DNA from: Pacificibacter maritimus
GTDB lineage: Bacteria > Pseudomonadota > Alphaproteobacteria > Rhodobacterales > Rhodobacteraceae
Assembly (NCBI RefSeq): GCF_003814915.1
Contig: NZ_RKQK01000003.1
Location: forward strand, 124,001 to 188,000
Direction: 5' to 3'
DNA: 64,000 bases
The notes below the pieces were generated by a model that worked only from the letters and a program-made list of their open reading frames with translations, was not told where the DNA came from and made no database searches. Position numbers and translations under genes: made by a program. The first letter of the stretch is position 1, and the number at the start of each line of letters is the position of its first letter. Of this stretch, positions 56,630 through 64,000 are shown in pieces.

Positions 56630-57508
56630 ATGATGAATTTACCCGCTGTGATCCAATTCCCCGATATCTCGCCTGTACTCTTTTCCATTGAGCTTGGGCC
56701 GATCAATTTTGCCCTGCATTGGTATGCGCTGGCCTATATTGTAGGCGTTGCGATTGCATGGTTTTTAATGATGCGCGCCATCAGCACGGCACGTCTTTGG
56801 TCACATGAAACACCACCGATGACCCGCCCTCAGCTTGACGACCTGTTGTCATGGCTGGTTCTGGGGATCATTCTGGGCGGGCGTTTGGGATATGTATTGT
56901 TTTACAAACCTGAATATTACCTCGCGAACCCTCTGGAAATCCCGATGGTTTGGCAAGGCGGCATGGCCTTTCACGGTGGATTTTTAGGGGTCGTTGTCGC
57001 AGCTTACCTGTATGGGCGCGCGCATCAGATTTCGCTTTTGTCTTTGGCTGATATCTTAGGGATGGCCACGCCTGCGGGGCTTTTGCTGGGGCGTATGGCG
57101 AATTTCATCAATGCCGAACTTTGGGGGCGCCCCTCCGATGCGCCTTGGGCTGTTGTCTTTCCCGGCGATGCAGCACAGGCCTGCGCGACCGCAACGGAGC
57201 TTTGCGCCCGTCACCCATCGCAACTTTATGAAGGTTTGTTGGAAGGCTTGATTTTAGGCACGCTGTTGCTGGTATTGGTCTGGCGTTTTGGCGCGTTGAA
57301 AAAACCAGGCTTAATTGCAGGGATTTTCATCGCAGGTTACGGCATATCACGGTTCATCGTTGAATTTTTCCGCCAAGCTGATGCGCAGTTTATTACGCCT
57401 GACAATCCGATGGGCCATGTGTTTCTTGGGCTTTCAATGGGGCAAATTCTATCACTGCCCATGATTTTGATCGGTCTCTTTCTCGCCGCGCGAGCCAAGC
57501 AAAAATGA
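56630..57508 (+). CDS. lgt: Prolipoprotein diacylglyceryl transferase
   Basis: 292 residues, seven hydrophobic segments. Lgt signature GRMANFINAELWGRPSD with its conserved Arg/Asn, the essential His in AFHGGFLG, and HPSQLYE. Attaches diacylglycerol from phosphatidylglycerol to the lipobox cysteine of prolipoproteins (such as the M48 protein in this window). Last codons overlap midA by 4 bp. Two adjacent ATG codons are possible starts. Confidence 0.97.
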   Translation: MMNLPAVIQFPDISPVLFSIELGPINFALHWYALAYIVGVAIAWFLMMRAISTARLWSHETPPMTRPQLDDLLSWLVLGIILGGRLGYVLFYKPEYYLANPLEIPMVWQGGMAFHGGFLGVVVAAYLYGRAHQISLLSLADILGMATPAGLLLGRMANFINAELWGRPSDAPWAVVFPGDAAQACATATELCARHPSQLYEGLLEGLILGTLLLVLVWRFGALKKPGLIAGIFIAGYGISRFIVEFFRQADAQFITPDNPMGHVFLGLSMGQILSLPMILIGLFLAARAKQK

Positions 57509-58590
57509 GCGCGCCGACACCCCTAGCTGACCTTTTGGCGCGCCGCATTGCCAAGACAGGACCGATTTCTTTGGCGCAATATATGGCCGATTGTCTGCTG
57601 CATCCCGACCACGGCTATTACACAACACGCGACCCATTGGGACGTGATGGCGACTTCACGACAGCGCCTGAAATCAGTCAGATGTTTGGCGAAGTTTTGG
57701 GGCTCTGTCTTGCACAATCTTGGGTCGATCAAGGCTGTCCCGCGCCTTTTACACTGGCTGAACTTGGACCAGGCCGTGGGACTTTGATGGCCGATATTTT
57801 ACGTGCGACGAAGGCTGTGCCGAATATGCACACAGCGATGAACGTGACCTTGGTCGAAGCCTCACCAACACTGCGCGACAAACAGCGCGAAAAGTTGTCA
57901 GGCTATGATGTGACTTGGGTTGATACAGTCGCAAAACTTCCGCAACAGCCGCTGTTTTTGATCGCAAATGAATTTTTCGACGCCCTGCCCATCCGCCAAT
58001 TCATGCGCGACGAAAAAGGCTGGCGTGAAGCGCAAGTCGGCTTGATCGACGAAACACTCACATTGGGGCTGTCACAACCTGCACCGATTGCCTTGTTGGA
58101 TCATAGGCTGAACGACACGCAGTCGGGGGATGTGGTGGAAATCTGTCCGACCTTTGCCTCGATTATAGACGAGATCGCACAACGCATTACAACTTATGGC
58201 GGCAGCGGTATTGTGATTGACTACGGCGATTGGCACGCGATCGGCGATACATTTCAAGCCGTGGAAAATCACGAAATGGTTGATCCTTTGGCACGCCCCG
58301 GCTGCGCTGATCTGACCGCGCATGTAGATTTTGAAGCCTTGGCGCTTTGTGCCACGGATGCAGGCTGCGCCGTGTCGCAGATGATCGCACAGGGACCGCT
58401 CTTGGCCCGTTTGGGCATTGCCCAGCGCGCGCAGGCACTCGCCACAAAAATGAGCGGAACAGACCTTGATCTTCATTTTGAAGCATTTGACAGGTTGACC
58501 AACACCGATAAAATGGGCTTGCTTTTCAAAGCGATTGCCATTGCGCCGCGTGAAACTTTATTGCCCCCTGGATTTGACGCCCCAACCTAA
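57505..58590 (+). CDS. MidA/NDUFAF7-type SAM-dependent methyltransferase
   Basis: 361 residues. LAQYMADCLLHPDHGYYTTRDP, GDFTTAPEISQMFGE and the SAM-binding LAELGPGRGTLM are the family signatures. Mitochondrial NDUFAF7 methylates an arginine of complex I subunit NDUFS2; the bacterial members are assumed to do something similar. Start overlaps lgt (ATGA). Confidence 0.93.
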   Translation: MSAPTPLADLLARRIAKTGPISLAQYMADCLLHPDHGYYTTRDPLGRDGDFTTAPEISQMFGEVLGLCLAQSWVDQGCPAPFTLAELGPGRGTLMADILRATKAVPNMHTAMNVTLVEASPTLRDKQREKLSGYDVTWVDTVAKLPQQPLFLIANEFFDALPIRQFMRDEKGWREAQVGLIDETLTLGLSQPAPIALLDHRLNDTQSGDVVEICPTFASIIDEIAQRITTYGGSGIVIDYGDWHAIGDTFQAVENHEMVDPLARPGCADLTAHVDFEALALCATDAGCAVSQMIAQGPLLARLGIAQRAQALATKMSGTDLDLHFEAFDRLTNTDKMGLLFKAIAIAPRETLLPPGFDAPT

Positions 58591-58616
58591 GGGCACAGTT
58601 GAAAGCCAACCTTGAT

Positions 58617-59375
58617 ATGAACCTAGAAGTCATCACCGCAGACGCCTTAGAAGGCATTGAGCACGGTTTTTTCACCCGCAAAGGCGGCGCGTCTTCAGGT
58701 GTTTATGCGGGGCTGAACTGCGGGCATGGATCAACAGACCAATCTGATATCGTCACCATTAATCGGTCACGTGTGGCGCGCGCGATGGATGTGGCCCCTG
58801 AAAACCTATGTGGCGTACATCAAGTGCATTCCGCTGATGTGTTGCGGGTGACAGGCCCGCAAACTGGCGAAGCAGTGCGTGCGGATGCTTTAGTGACGGA
58901 TCAAGCGGGATTGGCTTTGGTTATTCTAACGGCTGATTGTCAGCCCGTTTTGTTTGCCGATAAAACGGCGCATGTCATCGGAGCGGCCCATGCGGGGTGG
59001 CGCGGGGCTGTTGATGGGATTTTGGATCGTACTTTGGACGAAATGGAAGCCCTTGGTGCCAAGCGCGAAAACATCACCGCCATCATCGGTCCCAGCATTT
59101 CGCAAAGCGCTTATGAAGTTGGGCCTGAGTTTCTGGATCGTTTCATGGATGAAGACCCTGAAAACGTGCAATTCTTCGCCAATGGTCAGGAAGACCGCTA
59201 TATGTTCAACCTGCCCGCCTTTGGTTTGCACAAATTGCGCAGCGCTGGTGTTGGACATGCCGAATGGACAGGCCATTGCACCTATGCCGATGCAGACCGA
59301 TTCTTTTCCTACCGCAGATCTGTCCATAAGAAAGAAGCTGACTATGGTCGGCTTTTGTCGACCATCCGTTTGTAA
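58617..59375 (+). CDS. pgeF: Multicopper-oxidase-fold protein PgeF (laccase domain; peptidoglycan editing)
   Basis: 252 residues. The metal site is visible: His in CGVHQVHSADV, Cys in LTADCQPVLF and His in GAAHAGWRGAVDG. The family (YfiH/PgeF) was once called polyphenol oxidase; it removes L-Ser misincorporated in peptidoglycan precursors in E. coli, and mammalian relatives act on nucleosides. The ATG at 58617 gives the family-typical start; a TTG at 58599 is less likely. Third gene of lgt-midA-pgeF. Confidence 0.93.
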   Translation: MNLEVITADALEGIEHGFFTRKGGASSGVYAGLNCGHGSTDQSDIVTINRSRVARAMDVAPENLCGVHQVHSADVLRVTGPQTGEAVRADALVTDQAGLALVILTADCQPVLFADKTAHVIGAAHAGWRGAVDGILDRTLDEMEALGAKRENITAIIGPSISQSAYEVGPEFLDRFMDEDPENVQFFANGQEDRYMFNLPAFGLHKLRSAGVGHAEWTGHCTYADADRFFSYRRSVHKKEADYGRLLSTIRL

Positions 59376-59421
59376 CGGAAATTGGGCCCAATAGAGGCAG
59401 GTGAACGCCCTATTTCCGCCA

Positions 59422-59454
59422 GAAACAATAGGATCCACCGCGACTTATTGTTTC
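59422..59454. repeat. Inverted repeat with flanking direct repeats
   Basis: GAAACAATA and TATTGTTTC, 9-bp perfect inverted repeat with a 15-bp spacer; the word TTTCCGCCA occurs at both ends (59413-59421 and 59451-59459). It lies about 200 bp before the small basic protein gene and could be an operator. Confidence 0.5.
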
Positions 59455-59646
59455 CGCCACGTAGAATTAGTATTTAATTTCATGCGCTTAAATGAAACCG
59501 CCTCCATTTCACTACTGAACGAGCAGGTTTCACAAAAAGACCACGATTGAAACGCATATCGCCAAATTCTCGCCCGAGACCACCGTCATATTAGCTCTAA
59601 CAAACAGCAACCCCGCATCAGACGGGCCAACTGAAAGAGAGCAGAC

Positions 59647-59799
59647 ATGACAAAGAACCGCCGTTGGTTGAACTCCGCAATCGCCGAATCCAAGAAATCA
59701 GATGTTAAGCTTCCATGGGCCCGCGGAGCGCGGCGCGCGGAATGGAAAGCCAAGGTTGCTGCTCGCACCTGTGGCACCAAATTGGCAGCCTCTGCATAA
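59647..59799 (+). CDS. Small conserved basic protein, 50 residues
   Basis: ATG at 59647 with GAGAG upstream; encodes a 50-residue, strongly basic, non-secreted protein beginning MTKNRRWLNSAIAESKK and containing LPWARGARRAEW. I recognise this as a short uncharacterised protein recurring in Rhodobacterales genomes. Codon use is like the core genes. An 11-bp hairpin (59804-59836, one wobble, no T-run) follows immediately. Possibly a nucleic-acid-binding peptide; function unknown. Confidence 0.8.
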   Translation: MTKNRRWLNSAIAESKKSDVKLPWARGARRAEWKAKVAARTCGTKLAASA

Positions 59800-60093
59800 G
59801 GCGCTGCGCGGATCTGCTTCGCTTTGATCTGCGCAGGACTCTCCGTCAAGATCGCGACAGATTCGCGTTTTTAGTAGAATGATTCTCAGTCACATGGGGC
59901 ATAAAGGTGACACAATCGGACTGCCTACCCCGTGTAATCGTATTGATTTTGGAAACAAAGCCACCTTTACGCCGCGGACTATTTACCGCCGAGAGAACAA
60001 TACAATTATAATTTTGACAATGAACACAATCACCTGCGATTGTTAACCTGCTGATATCGGTGGGGGCCGACACAGTGACCACAGGAGTGTTCA

Positions 60094-60918
60094 ATGTCGC
60101 ACCCTCATACTGACGCCCTTTCGGCGTCCCAATTTCGCAGTTCCGCTGGACTGGTACAGGCAGATAAAACTGCATCGCAGACAGCTTGGACGGTGCGCCG
60201 CGTACAGCCAGCACCACGACCGCGCCTTGCTCAACGACATTACGACATGATGTGGCTTGCGCCCAATGGCGACATTATGGATCACCATACACAAGCGCCT
60301 GCTTTGCCTGTTTTTGAGAATGCCTTTAGCAGCTTTGCGCGCGGCGCACTTATCCCCACGCAGCATGGGCCGATCGCCATCGAAGACCTTTTGCCTGGTG
60401 ATCACGTTGAAACCGCTGATGGGGATTTCATGCCCGTTCAGTGGATTGGGTCAATGCAGCTCGACGCCAAAGGTGCCCCCGCGCGCGGCAAAGCGCCAGA
60501 AACCCTGTATCGTATCGTGTCGGACAGCTTTGGGTGGGGCAGCCCTGCCCCTGACCTGATGCTGGGCAAAGGGGCGCGCTACGTGCATCGCGCGCAGGCA
60601 TTGAAATCCTATCTCGGCACTTCCGAAGCGCTTGCTCCTGTGGCCAGCTTGGCGGATGGGCACAGAGTGATCGAAGTCACACCCGCCACATCTGTGCGCA
60701 CTTACCATATCTGCTTGGCGCAACACCGCTTAATCCGCGTGAATGGTTTTGAGTTGGAAACCTATCATCCAGGCACAGCGGCATCGGGTCAGTTGATTGG
60801 CACATTGCGAGCAACATTTATGACCTTGTTCCCACATCTCACAGAGCTGGGCGATTTTGGCGCTATGGTACACCCGCGCCTGTCTGCTGGGGATCTTGCA
60901 GCTTTAACATCAGCTTAA
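60094..60918 (+). CDS. Hint domain-containing protein lacking the catalytic cysteine
   Basis: 274 residues. A Hint (hedgehog/intein) fold starts near residue 79: SSFARGALIPTQHGPIAIEDLLPGDHVETADG, then PVQWIGS and YHICLAQHRLIRVNGFELETYHP. The first residue of the module, normally a nucleophilic Cys before F, is Ser80 here, so self-cleavage is unlikely. The N-terminal ~70 residues have no signal peptide. Hint_2 proteins are numerous in Rhodobacteraceae, often in secreted proteins. Function unknown. Confidence 0.85.
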   Translation: MSHPHTDALSASQFRSSAGLVQADKTASQTAWTVRRVQPAPRPRLAQRHYDMMWLAPNGDIMDHHTQAPALPVFENAFSSFARGALIPTQHGPIAIEDLLPGDHVETADGDFMPVQWIGSMQLDAKGAPARGKAPETLYRIVSDSFGWGSPAPDLMLGKGARYVHRAQALKSYLGTSEALAPVASLADGHRVIEVTPATSVRTYHICLAQHRLIRVNGFELETYHPGTAASGQLIGTLRATFMTLFPHLTELGDFGAMVHPRLSAGDLAALTSA

Positions 60919-60926
60919 CCCAGCCG

Positions 60927-60949
60927 CGGCCCCGTCAAAGATGGGGCCG
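60927..60949 (+). terminator. Hairpin after the Hint gene
   Basis: CGGCCCC/GGGGCCG stem with 9-nt loop, 8 bp after the stop; only TTACGGG follows, so at best a weak intrinsic terminator, between convergent genes. Confidence 0.5.
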
Positions 60950-60961
60950 TTACGGGTATAT

Positions 60962-61462
60962 TTAGCTATTTTTGGCCAAGCGTTTTTCGAGCACATCAAA
61001 GGGAACGCCAGGCAGATCCTTAGCGCCGCGAATAACCAAAGATGTTTTGACACTGGCTACATTTGCCGCTGTTAAAAGTTCAGATGTCAGAAAGCTTTGA
61101 AAGCTGGACAGATCTGGCGCGACGCATTTCAAAATGAAATCCACTTCGCCGTTCAACATGTGGCATTCCCGCACTAACGGCCAATTGAGACAAAGGGTTT
61201 CAAAAGCCTGTAAATCGGATTCCGCTTGGCTGGACAGGCCGACCATCGCATAGACTTGCACTTCGAAATGTAAAGCGCGCGCATTAACCACGGCGTGATA
61301 GCCCGTAATATAGCCGACCTCTTCCAAGGTCCGCACGCGTCGCAAACAGGGCGGCGCAGAAATACCGACACGTTTGGCCAATTCCACATTGGTCATCCGC
61401 CCGTCGGCCTGCAATTCGGCCAAAATCTTGCGATCGATTTCATCAAGCTTATGGCCAGACAT
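60962..61462 (-). CDS. Lrp/AsnC family transcriptional regulator
   Basis: 166 residues from the ATG at 61462, which has GGAG 5 bp upstream; another ATG 12 bp earlier is unlikely. N-terminal HTH (LDEIDRKILAELQADGRMTNVELAKRVGIS) and a C-terminal RAM/ligand-binding domain. Usually senses amino acids. It is divergent from trxB, but a regulatory link to trxB is only suggested by position. Confidence 0.93.
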   Translation of the reverse strand: MSGHKLDEIDRKILAELQADGRMTNVELAKRVGISAPPCLRRVRTLEEVGYITGYHAVVNARALHFEVQVYAMVGLSSQAESDLQAFETLCLNWPLVRECHMLNGEVDFILKCVAPDLSSFQSFLTSELLTAANVASVKTSLVIRGAKDLPGVPFDVLEKRLAKNS

Positions 61463-61717
61463 TTTTATCTCCATGCGAGGGGTTGAGCGTCAGAATTTTA
61501 TAAAAACGTCAAAATTACAACCTTAGACGCAAGTATCTGTCTCATTTATACCATGAAAACACAAGAACATTCCACACAGCGCCTCATCGAACAGTGCCGA
61601 GATATGTGCCGAAATTGATAAAATACGGTGCTGGCACTTATTTTCAACCATAGCGTTTGCGTGTACGCGACGGGGTGCTTATATCAATCGCAACACTGCA
61701 TTTGACAAGAGGCCGAT

Positions 61718-62668
61718 ATGTCTGAGACCAAACACACAAAAGTTCTGATCATTGGGTCTGGCCCTGCGGGCTATACGGCTGGCGTTTATGCTTCGCGCGC
61801 GATGCTGGAACCGCTACTGGTTCAAGGTATCGAACCAGGCGGTCAATTGACCACCACGACTGAAGTTGAAAATTGGCCAGGTGAAAAAGAAATCCAAGGG
61901 CCTGAGTTGATGGTCAACATGCAAGAACACGCGGCTGCAATGGGCTGTGAGATCAAGCAAGATATCATCACCAGCCTTGATACAACCGTGCGCCCCTTTG
62001 TGGCCATGGGCGACAGCGGCACGACTTACACAGCCGACGCTGTGATTTTGGCGACGGGCGCGCGCGCGAAATGGTTGGGATTGCCCTCTGAAGAAGCCTT
62101 CAAAGGCTTTGGTGTGTCAGCCTGTGCGACCTGTGACGGCTTCTTTTACCGAGGCATGGAAATCGTTGTGATCGGTGGCGGCAACACAGCAGTTGAAGAA
62201 GCGCTGTTTTTGACCAACTTTGCCTCAAAGGTGACCTTGATCCACCGCCGCGATTCATTGCGTTGCGAAAAGATCCTTGAGAACCGTTTGTTCAAAAATG
62301 AAAAAATTGAAGTGCTCTGGGACCACGAATTGGTGGAAGTTTACGGTGACGAAGCGCCCATGAAGGGCGTCAACGGTGTGCGTGCCAAACATGTCAAAAC
62401 GGGCGAGATCAAAGACATCCCAGCCAAAGGTGTTTTCGTGGCCATTGGTCACGCCCCTGCCAGCGAATTGGTGTCGGACGTTTTGGAAACGCATAATGGC
62501 GGCTATGTAAAAGTCACACCAGGCACATCTATGACATCTATTCCTGGCATATTTGCTGCGGGCGATTTGACTGATCACACCTATCGCCAAGCTGTGACAT
62601 CAGCGGGCATGGGCTGTATGGCGGCTTTGGATGCGGAACGCTTCTTGGCGGAACAAGACGACGCGTAA
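61718..62668 (+). CDS. trxB: Thioredoxin-disulfide reductase
   Basis: 316 residues. FAD motif GSGPAG at 13-18, NADPH motif GGGNTA at about 153-158, and redox-active CATC (Cys136/Cys139) followed by DGFFYRG. Reduces thioredoxin with NADPH. Good codon bias. Start at the ATG at 61718. Confidence 0.97.
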   Translation: MSETKHTKVLIIGSGPAGYTAGVYASRAMLEPLLVQGIEPGGQLTTTTEVENWPGEKEIQGPELMVNMQEHAAAMGCEIKQDIITSLDTTVRPFVAMGDSGTTYTADAVILATGARAKWLGLPSEEAFKGFGVSACATCDGFFYRGMEIVVIGGGNTAVEEALFLTNFASKVTLIHRRDSLRCEKILENRLFKNEKIEVLWDHELVEVYGDEAPMKGVNGVRAKHVKTGEIKDIPAKGVFVAIGHAPASELVSDVLETHNGGYVKVTPGTSMTSIPGIFAAGDLTDHTYRQAVTSAGMGCMAALDAERFLAEQDDA

Positions 62669-62702
62669 ACGCGACAGGCTTTTATCAGCTTAGATTTCTA
62701 GG

Positions 62703-62740
62703 GGGCGCGCCTTGCAAAACTGGCGCGCCCTCGTTGTTTT
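62703..62740 (+). terminator. Terminator of trxB
   Basis: Perfect 9-bp GGGCGCGCC/GGCGCGCCC hairpin with 10-nt loop, followed by TCGTTGTTTTC; an imperfect T-run. Confidence 0.65.
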
Positions 62741-62762
62741 CGTCAGCCTGTTTTAACATAGC

Positions 62763-62792
62763 AAAAACGCCCCAACCATGTGATCGGGGCGC
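62763..62792 (-). terminator. Terminator of the hsp20-DUF1150 operon
   Basis: Minus-strand CGCCCC/GGGGCG stem with 12-nt loop and a T5 tail, 35 bp after the DUF1150 stop. Confidence 0.78.
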
Positions 62793-62826
62793 TTGAATCT
62801 GCATCAGAATATCGCGGTATAGAAGA

Positions 62827-63054
62827 CTAGTGCACATTCACAGGCGAAAAGTCATGCTCGCGCGCCAACTCAAATGCAAGCTTGCGATCCGCAACCAAGG
62901 CCATGCGATCCCCATCGGAATTGTGAACCGCAAACAGGGTTTCAAAATCGCCAGCTTTGGCGCGCACATCGTCAGGTAAATCAGCGACAAGCACTGAACG
63001 CACGTAGACGATTTTGTCAGGTGCGCCTGGGATGTCTTTGTAATTCGCTTCCAT
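62827..63054 (-). CDS. DUF1150 family protein
   Basis: 75 residues, IVYVRSVLVADLPDDV and LFAVHNSDGDRMALVADRKLAFELAREHDFSPVNVH, the family's full length. Found beside Hsp20 genes in alphaproteobacteria; role unknown. Follows hsp20 by 5 bp and shares its promoter and terminator. Confidence 0.93.
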   Translation of the reverse strand: MEANYKDIPGAPDKIVYVRSVLVADLPDDVRAKAGDFETLFAVHNSDGDRMALVADRKLAFELAREHDFSPVNVH

Positions 63055-63059
63055 TGGAT

Positions 63060-63473
63060 TTACCCCTTTTTGATTTCAATTGTTTCAACAACAGTGTCTG
63101 GCGTCGAGCGGACAAGATCGACATGCAGCAAACCATTTTCCATGGTCGCACCACGCACATCAACGCCGTCTGCCAGTACGAAACTCCGTTGGAACTGACG
63201 TGCCGCAATGCCGCGATGCAAGAAAGCACGCGCTTCGCTGTCTTCGGCTTGTCTACCTCGGATCACCAATTGACGGTTCTCTAACGTGATAGACAGATCG
63301 CTTTGCGAAAACCCTGCAGCAGCGATGGTAATTCTGTAAGCATTCTCTTGAGTCTGCTCGATGTTATAGGGGGGGTACCCCCCTGAATCCGCTTTGGCCG
63401 TACGTTCGACCAATCTTTCCAACTGATCAAACCCCAATAAAAATGGATGTGACCCAAAACTCATTTTCGTCAT
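63060..63473 (-). CDS. Small heat-shock protein, Hsp20 family
   Basis: 137 residues. Alpha-crystallin domain (about 35-135) with YNIEQTQENAYRITIAAAGF, LSITLENRQLVIRGR, and ENGLLHVDLVR; short N- and C-terminal arms. ATP-independent holdase that keeps unfolded proteins soluble in the cytoplasm. The ATG at 63473 is preferred to one 7 codons upstream. Preceded by a sigma-32-type promoter. Confidence 0.95.
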   Translation of the reverse strand: MTKMSFGSHPFLLGFDQLERLVERTAKADSGGYPPYNIEQTQENAYRITIAAAGFSQSDLSITLENRQLVIRGRQAEDSEARAFLHRGIAARQFQRSFVLADGVDVRGATMENGLLHVDLVRSTPDTVVETIEIKKG

Positions 63474-63539
63474 AAACACGCCCTTCCAAAACAAGCGACA
63501 GTGTAGATATGGCCCCGTGGTTGGCGGCCTTCTTTAACA

Positions 63540-63568
63540 ATATGGGGTTTTTGGCGCTCGCTTCAAGT
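63540..63568 (-). promoter_or_regulatory. Sigma-32 (RpoH) type heat-shock promoter of hsp20
   Basis: On the minus strand: -35 CTTGAAG (plus-strand 63561-63567), 13-bp spacer, -10 CCCCATAT (plus-strand 63540-63547). This fits the RpoH consensus (CTTGAAA ... CCCCATnT) closely. It predicts a 5' leader of about 55-60 nt before the hsp20 ATG. No clear RNA thermometer was recognised in the leader. Confidence 0.82.
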
Positions 63569-63645
63569 CATGTACCACAAGGCTTTGAGAAAAGAGGATT
63601 TCAGCGTAAGATACAGATAACATAAAACTTCGAGTCGCATACATT

Positions 63646-63864
63646 ATGAACAGCACGACACGCATGGACCAAAAAGAAGTACTGCGCATTAAGCTTGCAG
63701 TGCTAAAACGCGAGCATGGCGATCTAAAAGACGCGATTGATGCAATTCAAACGCAAACGATGCCCGATGCCCTGCGACTACAGCGCTTGAAGCGACAGAA
63801 ACTTTCACTGAAAGATCGCATCGCGCAACTCGAGGATCAATTGACCCCTGATATCACGGCTTAA
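63646..63864 (+). CDS. DUF465 (YdcH-like) small protein
   Basis: 72 residues. HGDLKDAIDAIQ and LQRLKRQKLSLKDRIAQLEDQL are the two-helix YdcH hairpin typical of DUF465. Located just upstream of purE on the same strand, a common alphaproteobacterial order. Function unknown. Confidence 0.9.
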   Translation: MNSTTRMDQKEVLRIKLAVLKREHGDLKDAIDAIQTQTMPDALRLQRLKRQKLSLKDRIAQLEDQLTPDITA

Positions 63865-63962
63865 TCCCCGATCAGGGCCTTATTCTTCACCCCCTTCATT
63901 GCGCATAGCCAGCAGACCGCTATACTGCGCCCCTGAAAATCCCCACCAACGAGGACAGCATC

Positions 63963-64000
63963 GTGAGCGTCAAAGTCGGCATTATTATGGGCAGCCAATC
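63963..64000 (+). CDS. purE: N5-carboxyaminoimidazole ribonucleotide mutase (PurE), 5' end
   Basis: Only the first 12 codons are visible, running off the right edge. GTG start at 63963, preceded by GAGGA; encodes MSVKVGIIMGSQS, which is the conserved N-terminus of PurE with the GSxSD substrate loop just beginning. Purine synthesis. Confidence 0.85.
   Translation, partial: MSVKVGIIMGSQ

Noticed and set aside
59870-59890. Fur/Irr-like palindrome GAATGATTC
   Set aside because: Too short and imperfect, and not placed at the promoter of an iron-related gene.
1-64000. tRNA genes, CRISPR arrays, insertion sequences or prophage
   Set aside because: No cloverleaf-like sequence, regularly spaced repeat array, transposase or phage structural gene was found on reading the intergenic regions and translations.

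Overview
The window looks like a chromosomal segment of an alphaproteobacterium of the order Rhodobacterales (marine roseobacter group). This is inferred from the gene families and layout: the cell-cycle regulator GcrA, a DUF1467 protein next to methylmalonyl-CoA epimerase, an Hsp20/DUF1150 heat-shock pair, the cluster ubiK / lgt-midA-pgeF, an alphaproteobacterial-type AspRS, a roseobacter-type Hint-domain protein, a conserved 50-residue basic protein, and moderate GC with strongly biased core-gene codon use. The species cannot be named from the sequence alone. The first gene (a hybrid histidine kinase) and the last (purE) are cut by the window edges. No rRNA, tRNA, CRISPR array, complete insertion sequence or prophage was seen.

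Layout. 0-3.2 kb: the end of a hybrid kinase (ATPase-receiver-Hpt), its likely NtrC-type partner regulator, which lacks the sigma-54 contact loop, and nadK. 3.5-7.2 kb: glyA, a DUF481 outer-membrane protein, a small membrane protein and an esterase. 7.3-9.2 kb: a small accessory patch with an orphan Phd/YefM-like antitoxin, seven closely packed hairpins, an AT-rich FRG-domain gene and two 36-bp direct repeats. 9.2-16.3 kb: lepA, a 790-bp stretch without a convincing gene, a secreted small protein / DUF4336 / sirtuin operon, copper-handling genes (PCu(A)C chaperone and a cysteine-containing partner), a C-terminal monohaem protein and rpmB. 16.7-28.2 kb: meaB, hrpB, gnd, a NUDIX hydrolase, a PiT phosphate transporter, the argD-GNAT-argF operon and a secreted S1 protease. 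28.3-34.1 kb: two ABC-2 permeases flanking gcrA (one with its ATPase), then a periplasmic YceI protein convergent with a cytochrome b561-YceI fusion.

34.3-42.3 kb: rimO followed by a second AT-rich accessory ORF, a DCC thioredoxin-like protein, an orphan TctC-type binding protein, a probably frameshifted gene coupled to an IMPACT-family gene, an M48 lipoprotein protease, a nitroreductase/EI24 pair and DUF1467-mce. 42.4-53.2 kb: an orphan receiver protein, aspS, a GT87-type membrane glycosyltransferase, carB, a DEAD-box helicase with an Arg/Gly tail, a conserved small HTH-like protein and tdk. 53.2-64 kb: the ybjN-proC-csaA-2-hydroxyacid dehydrogenase run, ubiK divergent from lgt-midA-pgeF, the 50-residue basic protein, a Hint-like protein, an Lrp/AsnC regulator divergent from trxB, hsp20-DUF1150 behind a clear sigma-32-type promoter, DUF465/YdcH, and the start of purE.

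Most of the window is ordinary core metabolism. The unusual material is in the two AT-rich accessory loci (about 7.3-9.2 kb and 35.7-36.3 kb), which share a hairpin style and a GGTCGG-GCGCT motif; in the NtrC-family regulator lacking GAFTGA; in the frameshifted gene upstream of the IMPACT protein; and in a few domain fusions or losses. No clearly new multi-gene system can be claimed.
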